Shown here piece after piece: positions 47,336 to 58,388 of a stretch of 64,000 nucleotides of DNA. The notes beneath the pieces were generated by a model. That model was not told where the DNA came from. It did no database searches and worked only from the letters and a program-made list of their open reading frames with translations. Positions within the stretch are counted from its first letter, which is position 1; each line of letters starts with the position of its first letter. Source of the DNA: Metarhizium brunneum (Eukaryota > Ascomycota > Sordariomycetes > Hypocreales > Clavicipitaceae); the NCBI RefSeq assembly GCF_013426205.1, contig NC_089424.1, forward strand, positions 2,046,001 through 2,110,000, read 5' to 3'. Made by a program: the position numbers and the translations under genes.

Positions 47336-49991
47336 CTAAACGAGGGGTTCGCCATGTTGGATCTTGGCCGCGCCATACTTCTCCAGGCGAATCGCCTGGA
47401 TGGCAATGAAGCCACTGGTATCCTCTGGGCTGAATCCCTCGAGAGTATCCATACTAGCCTGTTCCTCACTGTATAGGTTGCTGTCCGGCGCAGAGCGGGA
47501 AAGGACATGAGCTGCTCCCTTGTATACCATCATGTTGACTGTGCCATTCACATGCTTCTGGCTGTAGATGATGGAGTTTTCGAGGAGCTCACGCTCGGGG
47601 GAGAAGTACATGCCTAAGACATTTGTAAGACAGGACCGTCAAGATCAGCCAAGGAAGATATACCATTGTAGAGGCACTGGGACCACTCGTTTCCGATCCA
47701 GGCCATAATTCCGCGAACCTTGGAGTCCACGGTCATACCTTCGAGATCAACGTGGGCTTTGGATTATTAGCATCATCGATTGAGGGGTAGAATTCTCACT
47801 TACCTAGACGCAGCACCGTATGGGCTGGGGCATCGTAGCAACCTCGGCTCTTCAATCCGATGAAGCTTGCGATATTGTCAGTACAAGTTCGGGTCTTGGG
47901 GGGAGGGGGGCTGATGGTAGCGGCGGGGATGGTAAAATACCGAGATTCGACGAGATCGGTTCGACCGACGCCGTTGGCGCCTGCAATCTCATTGAGCTTC
48001 TTGAAGAGTGCGACTGAGTTGGTGTAGGTTTCACCGCCTTCCACATCAAGCTTGACAGGGATGCCGGCCTTGAAGGTGACAGAGAACTTAGTCGGGACAT
48101 CGGGCGCATCGAGCGGATCTGGGTAGCGCAAGAATCAGCTCGGGAGTCTACCGCGGTGAACCGGAGCCAGTGCAGTATATTACATACCAACAGATTTGGT
48201 CCAGACATCCTTGGGTGCAACCACCTCGGGCTTTTCGAGGATGCCCGATTCGGCTGAGGTATGTCTTGTATACTTGTTAGTTTTACTTGAACTCCCTCAT
48301 GGCGAAAGGGAAGAAAGGTGAAGTAGAGGATAATGAAGGAGAGAAGAGATAGCCGTAAAAGGCAGTATAGTTGAGGAAGACAAAAAGGGAGGCTATCGTC
48401 AAGTTGACAAGCCTCGAGAACTCCCTTTCTAGTTTGAAAGACTACTTACGCCAGGTTGGCATCGAGACTCCAGGGAGACTTGGGAGAGGACGAAACTGGG
48501 ATGTTGTTCTCGGCCGCAAACTTCAGGAGGTCTTGTCGGCCCTGGAAGCGGTTGAAGAACTTCGGCATGCGCCACGGGGCGATGATAGACATAGTAGGAT
48601 CGAGTGCTCGCCAAGCTAATTCGAACCGAACCTGGCTTGATGAACATTAGCTTCCGTACAATAGTGATGTTTGACCTTGAGTAGATGGTCATCCCATTTG
48701 TGTATTTTGACCACTTGATGGAGTTGAGAAACCCGGGCGCCGTGTGGGTCCCGGAAACCTTCAGAGACGGGAGTGAAGCCGATCCCGGAAGGTCATCATT
48801 GTTAGCTGCGAAGGTCAGACCGACCGCAGCAACGGCAAAGGCCGAAACTCCATCATTGCTGGCTGCGAATCAGGATCGCTGGCCCGGGAAGGTTCATCAT
48901 TGCTGAATACGAAGGTCAGGATCGCAGCTGCCGATGAAAGATTGCCAAGGCCGCTGGCAGAGGTCAGGCTGACCTGCTAGCTGTGGACCTTGACCAAATG
49001 CCAGTACTGCTCCCGACCAGCAGCTCTGCCCCTAGCCTAGTACAGCCATACCATCAAGGGGACCAAATATAAAAATGGGGTGGCCATCTACCTAGGGCCA
49101 TGGTTTTTGCAAGAACATACTCATTCTACTCGCAATTAGTAGAGATCCGGTAAAGATTTGGGAGGTAGATTCGACTCACCCCCTTGCCAGTGCAACCGTG
49201 GCTGAGAATCTGGCAGTTGTACTTCTGGGCGGTGCGGACGAGGGCGCGTGCCAATACTGGCCGGGCAAGACTAGTTCCGAGAAGATATCGGTCCTCGTAA
49301 ATGGCATTGCATTGGATGCCACGGAAAACAAGTTCCTCAAGGAACTCCTGCTGAAGGTCTTCGATCACCATGCGCTCGGCACCGAGAGCCAGAGCCTTCT
49401 CCTCGACGGCGGCCCAGTCCTCATCCTGGCCGACGTTGCCGAGATAAGCAACCACGGTGTAGCCCTATAAACAGAATACATTAGCGACATGGTTTCCAGA
49501 GTTTTCCTGTATCCTTCGTCAAGTTGTAATAATGGAAAGACTGGTGCAGTACAGGGTGATAAGACAGAGAGAAAAAACAGCCGACAAGAGCGTTGCTATG
49601 CTTCGCAGCCAAAAACACTTGTAAAAAGCAGTATAATGATAGGAAGAACGATGTAGTATAGGGTGATGATGGAGAGAGGGAAAATAGCCATATGAAGCAG
49701 AGTTGAAGAAGACAAAAAGTGAGGCTATCGTCAAGTTAACAAGTCTCGAAACAAACCGACCTCAAGGCGAAGATACCGGAGTATGACGGATGTGTCTAGG
49801 CCTGTGATGTATTAAAATTCGTCAAAAGATTCGAGGTCGGAGAGCAGACTTCGGAGAGTGTGGTGGGTGGAGATCAGCGAGGGTAGCGCGCACCTCCAGA
49901 GTAGGCACTGGAACAGGTCAGCTCAGCTCAAGTTGCGCCATAAAATCAAACATTATATCTCTTACAGGCAGACTCGTTTATTGTCAGACAT
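47336..49991 (-). CDS. Argininosuccinate synthase paralog, ten exons
   Basis: Exons: 49991-49966, 49907-49894 (14 nt), 49801-49761, 49464-49180, 48631-48450, 48264-48188, 48118-47941, 47865-47804, 47756-47664 and 47613-47336; 411 residues, all phases agree. It carries the PPi-loop AYSGGLDTS, ANVGQ-like YLGNVGQDED, YEDRYLLGTSLARPV, HGCTGKG, IAPWRMPKFFNRF, VESRFIGLKSRGCYD and the C-terminal EDTSGFIAIQAIRLEKYG. The enzyme ligates citrulline and aspartate, with ATP, in arginine synthesis. Odd points: directly after TGKG the family has NDQ before VRFE, with Asn and Asp contacting substrate, but the best splice joins TGKG to VRFE. Nine introns, of 47 to 548 nt, far exceed its neighbours, and one donor is GTCGGT. 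It is probably a diverged second copy, not the housekeeping enzyme; activity is uncertain. Confidence 0.85.
48369..48418. repeat. Intron block shared with another intron of the same gene (copy 1)
   Basis: In intron 5 (48265-48449) of the argininosuccinate synthase gene. 50 bases differ at only four positions from 49701-49750 in intron 3, and looser similarity extends about 50 bases further left (48315-48368 against 49651-49700). Confidence 0.85.
48794..48925. repeat. Three imperfect repeats in intron 4
   Basis: Copies start at 48794, 48851 and 48895 with CATCATTG, followed by a variable GCTGCGAA and GGTCAGGATCG-like end. They lie in the 548-nt intron 4 (48632-49179) and have no fixed period. 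Confidence 0.7.
49701..49750. repeat. Intron block shared with another intron of the same gene (copy 2)
   Basis: In intron 3 (49465-49760). 46 of 50 bases match 48369-48418, in the same orientation and near the 5' end of the intron in both cases. The same intron has a second, weaker copy of the adjoining module (about 49540-49585 against 49650-49690). Confidence 0.85.
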
Positions 49992-50644
49992 CTTGCACGG
50001 CGTGGATTAGAAGCGCAGAGAGACGATAGCAGCAGGAGAATGTGGCAGTAGGAGAGAGTTGAAGGGGGAAGATAGGCGCTTTAAATTTTCTTGCTTTTCT
50101 TGCCAGTAGAGTGACTCAATTCCCCTACCCCACCTTAGTACCTATATAGCTCTTTAGCTACCAACTGGCTCGTGGAGACTCACTTACCTAGGAAAATTGC
50201 ATGGCAGAGGAGGCCCCACGAGCCATTTGGCAGCTGAAGAGATACTAGGTACCCCGTACACATCCCTCAATGAGGGGCGGGGGGCGGTCGAGTGCACCAG
50301 ACCCAATGCACGCTAAAGGGTAAGTAGGTGAAGCACCCGTGGATACCCCACTGTAGCACTACGAGATATCAATTGATCGTAGTGCTACAGCTTCTCTGGC
50401 CGCAACCCGCCATGGTGCTACGAGACGTAGGAACTCGTTCAATACGCGTTGGCCTTGCGCAGCTGTCCTAGCAACTTGAGGTCAAGACTTCAGCAGATAA
50501 GCAATTAGAATGCAGCGAGGGTAGCTAAAGTGCTATCAAGCATTGGTAGCGCGCTGCGAATAATAGGCGACCATCAAGAGACATGCAAACCTTCAAATAA
50601 AGTCAAGACGTAGAACGGTAGCTGCTCCGTTTTCTGTAAATACG

Positions 50645-50900
50645 AAACGGTAGATATCATTGAGAGAGAGAAACCGAACCTCGAACGTAGAAATTCGCAT
50701 CACAACAGCTTTACCCAGCAGAGAATCCGGCAACAATAGACGTTCTAGGTCAGGTCTAGCTAAAATAGGTAGACCATCACTTTCATCACAAAGGTCAATC
50801 GTAAAGTTTAAATGCACAGGTCAACCACAAAGGCCAACACGGTAGATATTATTGAGAGAGTATTTCCGAGCCTCAAGGAGGTCGATTGCACCACAAGACG
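50645..50900. repeat. Direct duplication of about 60 bp, 193 bp apart
   Basis: ACGGTAGATATCATTGAGAG at 50646 and ACGGTAGATATTATTGAGAG at 50839, with about three-quarters identity continuing for 40 more bases, and a third partial ACGGTAGATAG at 50898. On the minus strand both encode a SLN-x-IYR peptide, so this may be a relic of a repeat protein. Confidence 0.6.
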
Positions 50901-53900
50901 GTAGATAGTATAAAAAGCTAAAAGTTATGCTATGCAGGGTGGCTGAAAATGTACACCGCTCAGGAAGCACAACGCCCCATCGGTAATCCTGCTCAGGGTA
51001 AAAGCAGCGCTGTTTCGGACTCACTTCGTTCAAGTTGGCGCCAAGGCAAACTCATCTACCAGGTGCAATGGTCTTCTACATGGTCGACAAGTCTCCCGAT
51101 AGCCCGCCTGCCCGACGGCCCATCTTGACCAGCCGAACAAGTCGGAACTCGACCAGTTTATTACTTGTCATTTTTACTTTGTGCGCCGCACGCGTTGCTG
51201 GTAACTGAACCACTTTGCGACACGCTCCATGACCGCTTGTGCTACAACGTGACGACTTACAATGCCTTGGGACCACACCTCACATAAAGTATGTACCACT
51301 GGGGTACCTTTTGCATCTTCAATTGATGGTGTCCGCGTGGGGCATGGTGTGCCCGCAACACCAAGACGATTTCCTGGCAACCTGGCTCTTGGTTCGCATG
51401 GTAAGCCTACCTAACTGCGGAGTACGGAGTACCAACCAATTACTCTGGAGTCTGGCCAGCCACACCTCTAGTTGGAGCCGGGTATCTTCTCGGTCAGCAT
51501 ACATACATACTCCGTACATACGATACAATGATGGGACGACACCGCCGTCCTATATCCCGTGGAAACCTCATTAGCAGGTCATTTGAGCTCATTTTGAACA
51601 AGGTGAAGTTATTCCCCATTACCTTTTTATAACAGAGTCTTGCCCACGAAAACTAGTGACAGTGAAGGGGGTGCTGCCCGCCAAGAAATCAAGGGTCCTA
51701 CAATCTTCCATTGCCCTGCGTGCCTGAAACAAGAAGCAGAGAACAAGAGGTGTTTCAGCTGGGTTGGAGGGACGATTGTTGCCTTTCATTTGGTCACATT
51801 CCGCACCACGCCGCACACCAGGAGCATCGCATCCAATCCCATTTTCCCTGCCAACCTACCGAGTACGGAGCATGATCTACTACTATCACCCTGACTGATA
51901 ACCGTTCAATCCTCCCATGTAACAAGCGTCTGGTGGCTCCGCTGTGGCTGGGCATTAGCAACTGTCCAGTCCATGTCAGTGTCTGACGTAAGTACGGACA
52001 GGAAGTTGTCCATGTCTGCAACAGAAACAAATCTGACGTCTTTTGTTGACTGCATGCAGGTGTCGGAGTCGGGTGCATGTTAGGACACTGACTGTATGTA
52101 CATTGTACATACAACTGTGGATGGCTGGAAGCCAAAGGTTACCTCGCCTCCGCATATATTGCTTTTTCGGAATTCCTTTTTCGTCGCTTGGGGCGCGTTC
52201 CTTGGTTCCAACAGTGCGGAACACGTACCGCTGTGCTTGCTTGCGGCTCACCGTGAATACTCTTATATCCCCATGTATTCATCACAGGGAACACTCTCTG
52301 ACAGACGAGTACTCTGAACGCCTGCCCGGGTGAAGCTGGTGGTGAAAAGGCAACATGGAATGAACCGCTTCATTGTGTCTCTAAACCGGGGGAATATATA
52401 ACCCACACAAAACCACTCATAATACCGAGTACCACGCAACCATTTGCCCATTCTCGTGGGTCACTTTGGCCACCAATTCAATACTGACCAGGGTGTTTCG
52501 AATGCAGAGGAGTGGCATGTTCTAGTCCGCCACCAATATCATCATGGCAAGCCACACGCTTGTCAACAGATAAAGGCCTCCTCAGATGGCCTTGGTTGCT
52601 TTCTCGCACCCATCAATTGTCGGCCACTTTCTCCCGACAGGAAGGTGGTCGACCAGCCTATCCCGCCGCAGGCCTTCATCGCCAGATGGGTACATATGTA
52701 CATGTATGCAGTTGGGTACCCTAGGTACTTAGGTAGTTGGCAAGATTTGATGGCGCCATGCCGCATTCGGCTATTGGTGTTGAGGTCTGGTTTCTCCCTG
52801 TACCACCACCCCAGAAGCTTCAAGGGCGGGGGGCTGCACAAAGTTGGCCATGCAGAGAGTTATGTAGTCTTCTTGGAGCGTGCCATGGAAAGACGTTAAT
52901 TGTCGATGCAATCTGGAAGGCTGATGGCCTCCCAATGAACATGTATGTATGTACGTGAACCTTGAACCATTCCCATGCCTGTCGTTCCCGGTGGAGCAAA
53001 GATTGATAAAATAAAATAAAAGATCGACCTTGCTCGTTGAAGAGGCTCACCCACGCTAGGAGCAACATTGTGAACATGTTATATCGCCCGGGGACAGTTT
53101 ACTTGTTCCACGGCTACACCTGGGCAAGACGTGGGGTGGAAGCGGGGATAACAGGTTTCGGTTTCCATGGCTGTTCTTTTTTTTTTCTTTTCAAAAAAAA
53201 AGTGATTCATCACGTTTCCTTGTCTTACACCTGGATAATGGACAAAGGCGTTGTATCGATATCCACCTGCGTCAACCCATTCCGTACCGGGTCCGCCCGA
53301 CATGCATACAGAGTATATCCATTGTGTACTCCGTATATGTACAGCCATGAGGGTATTTCTCCGCCGGTGGCGAAATACATACCTAGGTACATACAGGCAG
53401 TATTCAGATTCTGGCGTTGTGTCGCGGGAGCGGTGTTTCCCGGTTGCGGATACTACCAGACTTTACGTATCGATATTTCGTCGACGTCCCGGCCCGCTAA
53501 TACTCGCATGACGGGCGTACTCCGTATTCGCGCGGATATACGGCGTGGCACGGCGCGGTGATGCAAAATGCAAAAACAGCAGCATCGGTCGGTACGAGAA
53601 GGCCGCCAAGCAAAAAGTCACGCGATTGTCGAGGACGAGATGGCTGCCACGGAGGTTGCGGTTGAAAATGTTGTGCATGTGCGGTTAGCTAGGGGTGCAT
53701 CTGAGATCTGTATGTACGCCGAGGTGTGTGCGGCGCTGGTGGAGCGGGTTGCAGTGCGGATCCATGGAGTTACATAAAATACCATGTATGAATCTGTCGA
53801 GCACATTCCCACGCGCGCATGGTCATGCTCATGCTCATGTTTGCCATCAACGGCGTGGTGTTGCGTTGGGGACAGGCAATACTGTGGTGAAGGAAGGACG

Positions 53901-54762
53901 GCGCTGCCGGGCATCCAAGTGTAAAGCGAGATGAAAGATGCCGGACACGTACAATTCATTCAGAGTTGGCGAACGGATACACGCTGTTGTTCCTGTACGT
54001 GGTGTTGGGGGGAACCGGTGGAACTCGGCTTGACATTCATATTCACGTGGGCGTCGCAGCCCGTTATCCCGTCTTGTAATTGAGACAAGACACGATGCAG
54101 ACCACAAAGAAAGATGCCGACTCGTACACAAGGAACAGAGCGAGCACGACAAGACGGACAGGACAGATGGGCGTATCGTGTTGCGTAGTACGTCGGGCAT
54201 CAACACCAGACAACCACAGGGCCATTTGCAAAACAAGCCCGCAGTGTATACTACCAAGACGGGTGTATTTTGCAAGAGCATGGCAAAAATTAGCCAGACT
54301 AGCAACAAATCCACAGCTTCGATTCACGGCCCTCTTGTACAATCCATCTCCGTGGCTCATCTTTGGACATGTTTGTTTCTCTGCGTAGCAGCATCGTCAT
54401 AGCTTTGGATCTGGCATCGAACCGTGTCTGGAAATCAGGCACCTGGCAGAATCAGCAGAACCGCGCACGGCTGATTCACCATTTCCCTCAAAATAAAAAC
54501 ACAGCCCCGACAAAAAAGCAACATGATGGCCGATGAATAGGGACAAGGCAAATGGATTTTTTTTTACCCCCTCTTCATAGTACTATCCTGGCGAATTAAT
54601 CACTGCCCGCACCGGTTCGACAAGTCCCGCTCCCGACACAAACACACAAGATTTCCCACCGTGGTCGCTTGGCAAATTTCCCGAAAACCCCATGGTTCCC
54701 TATTCATCGTAGACGCTCGGCGGAGGTGGTGGTACTAAAGACGTCCGTCTGGCTAGTAGTAA

Positions 54763-54792
<30 letters not shown>
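54763..54792. repeat. (TCG)10 microsatellite in the LC8 3' region
   Basis: Ten perfect TCG units, 15 bases beyond the LC8 stop codon, thus within its likely 3' UTR (CGA repeats in the transcript). Confidence 0.95.
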
Positions 54793-54793
<1 letters not shown>

Positions 54794-54807
54794 GTTCACT
54801 GTCGTCA

Positions 54808-55498
54808 TTATTGCGTCTTGAAGAGGAGGATGGCACAGTGGCCGAGGTAGAAGTAGATGAAGTGTTTGGTTTCTGCCACACGTCAGTTGATTTCGCTTCA
54901 GGGGGGCCGTCATGACGAACCGTGGGTCACGAAGCTGCCAAAATTGCGGCCAACAATGCAGTGCCAAGTCGGGCCCTTTCGCTCGTCAAACTGTGCATCG
55001 TTAGCAACGGCCGGGTAGGTAGGTAGCGCGGCGATGCGGGATTCAGGGGGGTTGGACCAACTGTGCGCTTGATGTGTTGGGCAATGTCCTGTGGTGTTTG
55101 TACGTATTAACAAAGATGCGCCCCGGGGGTGATGGACCTTGCTCGGTTGCCTATACTTTTTCAATGGTGAACTTGGACATGGCCTCCTGGGCTACGCGTC
55201 GTCAGTATCCCGTGCCAGAGTGCCTTGTTGCGACGTGCCCGACGTACCGACTTCGATCGACTCTTGCTGCATGTCCTCGGTCTGTTTGGCACCCGTCAGC
55301 TCGCCGTTCGGCCTCTTGTCGTCGCTCGCCCGCTCCTCACCATGTCGGCCGACTTGATCTGGGCTGACATCGAGTGTTAGCAAGGGTTTCCAGCGCCCGG
55401 CGTCACGGGGAATCCAAGGGTGCCATGACGGGGGACGGGCTCGTCGCACCTTCAAGCTTCTCCCGGGGAGCGGGAGTTTCTGCCTGCTTGTCCGCCAT
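54808..55498 (-). CDS. nudG: Dynein light chain LC8 (DYNLL type)
   Basis: Seven exons: 55498-55450, 55363-55341, 55281-55248, 55191-55157, 55088-55062, 54990-54921 and 54872-54808; 100 residues. Every junction keeps phase with GT-AG ends. The protein reads MADKQAE to [59 protein letters not shown] and ends [18 protein letters not shown], almost identical to LC8 across eukaryotes apart from a short N-terminal extension usual in fungi. LC8 is a homodimeric hub binding dynein intermediate chain and many short linear motifs; A. nidulans NudG acts in nuclear migration. Exons of 23 to 70 nt make it invisible to simple ORF finding. No missing residues. Confidence 0.96.
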
Positions 55499-56134
55499 TT
55501 CGCCGCAAGGTGGGGGGATATGTCGCGTCGCGTGTTTCTTCTTCTTGCGCGTCGTGTTCCTGTGCTAGAGTCTCAGCACTAAATGGCCCTTCGGAAAGTG
55601 TGCGTGCCCCCTGATTCGGGCGGTTGAAGTCTTGCCATCAGGGAGGCGTGATGCATAGGCCAGGTTTGAGGTTTGGGGACATTGGACCAAGGACTGACCC
55701 CTATTTGTGCAATAGGCAGATGCGTTACGGAGCTGCAATAAAGGGGACACACGCACTGGTCGGCGGCGGCGATGGTCGGGGCGGGATGGCGTTGGATGCT
55801 GGATCGTTCAGTCACAGGCGGGATGTCGGTTGTTGTATTCAACGCTGTTGTGTCTGGTTGGAGATGGCAAGGTCTCGAGCTGGACGGCGCGAGTAAACAA
55901 AGCTCCAAGTTGGCTTGAGCCATGTGGGACGAACAGCCGAACATTGAGGACATGGAACATTAATCCTGGCAACTCCCGCCCGGCGTCTCCACACGGGAAC
56001 TGGGATGGAGTCTGATCACTGATGGCTTGTATGGGCATCACCGCTATTGATTTTTTTTCTTTTTTCTATTTTCTTCTCCCCTTCAATTCTCAGCAACTCC
56101 TTCTCATTACAGAGTACTCCGTACACAACGCCCC
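55499..56134. other. Intergenic between LC8 and the NmrA-like gene
   Basis: This is the LC8 promoter and leader and the 3' side of the NmrA-like gene, with TACTCCGTA at 56115 only 12 bases past the NmrA stop and a T-rich patch near 56050-56075. No gene supported. Confidence 0.5.
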
Positions 56135-57064
56135 CTAGTTCAGCTCCAACGGGTTTTCTGCGAGGTAGTCCTCCAAACTGTGCAGCTTCCCCCGAGCCTG
56201 GCCCGCCGCCCAAGCCACCAGCTCCTCCGTATTCTTGCCATAGTATCCAAAGTCCTGTATATTCAACAGCATATGCACAATGTAATCCCCCATCGCTGGA
56301 GGCAAGAACTTCCGAAACGCGTCTTCCGGCAGCTGCCTGTAAGCAACAGTCTTGCCGGTACTCCTGCTGATAATGCCCACGATTTCCTCCATTGTGTACA
56401 GCCCCGTGGCCGCACAGAGAGTTTTGCCTTGATACGCGTCCGGGTTCGCCAAGATGGCAGAGACGTACTTGCCCGTCTCGGTGATGTCTATGAGCGGCAG
56501 CTTTGTGGCGGGAGAAGCAACGGTGGCGAGTACGTAGGTGCCATCGTCGGTGGCGTTGGGCCGCAGGTTTGTTGCGAAATTCTGCATGAAGGAGCCCGGC
56601 GCGAAGAAGGCGCTCTTGACCGGCAGTGTCCGTATGTACTTCTCGACCTGGGTTTTGCAGTCGAAATGCCCTCCCTTGCTATACCTGCCGCCCGAGTTCT
56701 CCTTGATGGAGGGCAGCGTGCTGAAGATGAGATACTCTGCGCCCACGGCCACGGCGGCATCGGCGATACGCCGACCCTGTGAAATCTCTCGCTCTTGCAG
56801 CATGCTGTCGTAGATGGTGGCGGTGAGAAAGTATACTGTGTGTGCGCCTTGGAGGGCTTTCTCGACCGATGGTGTGTCGTCGGCGTTGCCTGTGACGACC
56901 TCGATGTCCTTTTGCAGCAGATGCTGTGCTGCCGCCGTGGATGCGTCGCGGGTTACTGCTCGGATCTTGTATTCCTGGCGAAGAGTCGCATCGTCGAGGA
57001 CCGAGTTGATGACCGATCCGCCCTGGTTACCTGTGGCCCCGAATACCACGAGGAGCTTGCTCAT
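56135..57064 (-). CDS. NmrA-like/HSCARG NAD(P)-binding protein
   Basis: Single exon, 309 residues, ATG at 57064 (an upstream GTG frame is not used). It starts MSKLLVVFGATGNQGGSV, the Rossmann GxxGxxG of the NmrA group, and continues with the pattern of atypical short-chain dehydrogenases (VVTGNADD, VYFLT, EYLIFSTLPSI, FFAPGSFMQN, GKYVSAIL). The catalytic Tyr-x3-Lys of true dehydrogenases is replaced here (STLPSIKENSGGRYSKGGHFDCK has Y and K in a different spacing), as in regulatory NmrA/HSCARG proteins that sense the NAD(P)H ratio. Some fungal relatives act as reductases in secondary metabolism. It neighbours an adenylation-domain relic, so a lost pathway is possible. Confidence 0.88.
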   Translation of the reverse strand: MSKLLVVFGATGNQGGSVINSVLDDATLRQEYKIRAVTRDASTAAAQHLLQKDIEVVTGNADDTPSVEKALQGAHTVYFLTATIYDSMLQEREISQGRRIADAAVAVGAEYLIFSTLPSIKENSGGRYSKGGHFDCKTQVEKYIRTLPVKSAFFAPGSFMQNFATNLRPNATDDGTYVLATVASPATKLPLIDITETGKYVSAILANPDAYQGKTLCAATGLYTMEEIVGIISRSTGKTVAYRQLPEDAFRKFLPPAMGDYIVHMLLNIQDFGYYGKNTEELVAWAAGQARGKLHSLEDYLAENPLELN

Positions 57065-58388
57065 TGTGTGTATATTGATGATTGAGGGAGGGCCTAATGC
57101 CAAGCGAAGTTGATGATGATTTTGCTGGAATCTTGTGTCTGTCCTTTGGGTAGGTATAAACGTTGCATCAGCGTTGGAGCAGTGGCGGTTGCCAGGTTAA
57201 ATACCCATCTTGACTTTTGCAGGAATAGAGTTCAGCAGCCATAGCAGCGGCCTTTTCCAAGGGCGCGAGTGCCGTCACGGAATTAGGGAAACATTTGCAG
57301 CCAGTTACTCCGGTCATCTAAGAATAGACCTTGAGCTAAAGAACGCCAAAAACCTTTGCACGGAGTGGTGTACGCGGCAACAATGCAGTGAAGCTTGTCA
57401 GCCTCGTCCATATGCAAACACACCAAAATTACCGGAACTACCATGACATGGTCCATGCCGATCGTTTCATCGGCCGAGGGTTGTCAGTATATCAACGTTA
57501 GAGACTCGAGTTGAAGACGGAGTTGAACATGGTTGGTGGAAATAAGGCAGAGTTATCTATCTCCTACGCTAACCCGGTTTCATATTTAAACAAATCGTGT
57601 TTGGTTCAACTTGATGTCTGTAAACTGCCCAGCGAGTGGTTTGGTGCCCTTGGCTACTCTTTCGTCATCCATTGTCGACCGCCTCGGAACGTGCATTGAC
57701 AAAGGTTACGGGAACAGAGCCTTGACGGTGCTCATATCCTCCTCTTGTCTTCCGAGGTAGGGGCTTCCCGGGATCAAATCTTGCTCGGTCGGGCCCTCGG
57801 CCTGTAAAACCATAGAAACGATGCCCAGCGCGATTTGATGCATTGTATGGTGCGAAGCTCGACCTTTCTTCATGTAAGGAGACATATAATATATATTCTT
57901 CACACCGATACCTGGGAGGCAAGACTGCCAGAACCCGGCTGTGATTTGGTCGGCGTCGACTCAGGAGGAGCCGGTGGTGATGCTTTGATTCTTTGAGCGT
58001 GGCAATATAGGAGTGATAACCCCTTCCAAAGCAACTCCTATTCCCTTGTGGTCAGGACGCGATGGCCACACCGACTACTTGATCCCTAGCCGTCTCTTCC
58101 TCCGTTAACTCGTCCACCGAGGACGCCAAGTCCGAGGTGACGGGGTTGTTGATGACCCTTCTGACGCAAAAATATCGCTTGGATGAGGGAAGAGATTCAC
58201 CTCGCAAGCCGTAACTGCATGATAGAATGTCCGCCCAGCACCATAAAGCCTGGAGCTCGGTCTATGGGTATTCTCGAGTCAAGCCATCAGATCGCGGACA
58301 GCACTCAATTTTAATCTCAGTCACCGTCATGCTCTTCCGTTGAGGCTACCACCTCTCAGCCCTGGCATATTCCATCCGCTCAAGCTTT
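57065..58388. other. Intergenic, 1.3 kb
   Basis: This is the NmrA-like promoter on the left. The 57500-58388 part holds short frames on both strands without recognisable motifs and may be further decayed sequence downstream of the adenylation relic. Confidence 0.4.

Larger units (their letters stand above)
49992..54807. other. Gene-poor 4.8 kb region
   Basis: The first 300 bases are the promoter of the argininosuccinate synthase gene. A duplicated 60-bp segment lies at 50645 and 50838. TACGGAGTA-type sites at 51423, 51508, 53327 and 53518. A run of T and then A near 53178-53201 could fold as a hairpin. Open frames up to about 175 codons overlap on both strands without motifs. No gene is supported. 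Confidence 0.45.

Noticed and set aside
53037..53561. 174-codon plus frame
   Set aside because: Contains a T10/A9 run and two TACTCCGTA sites, no motif; chance ORF.
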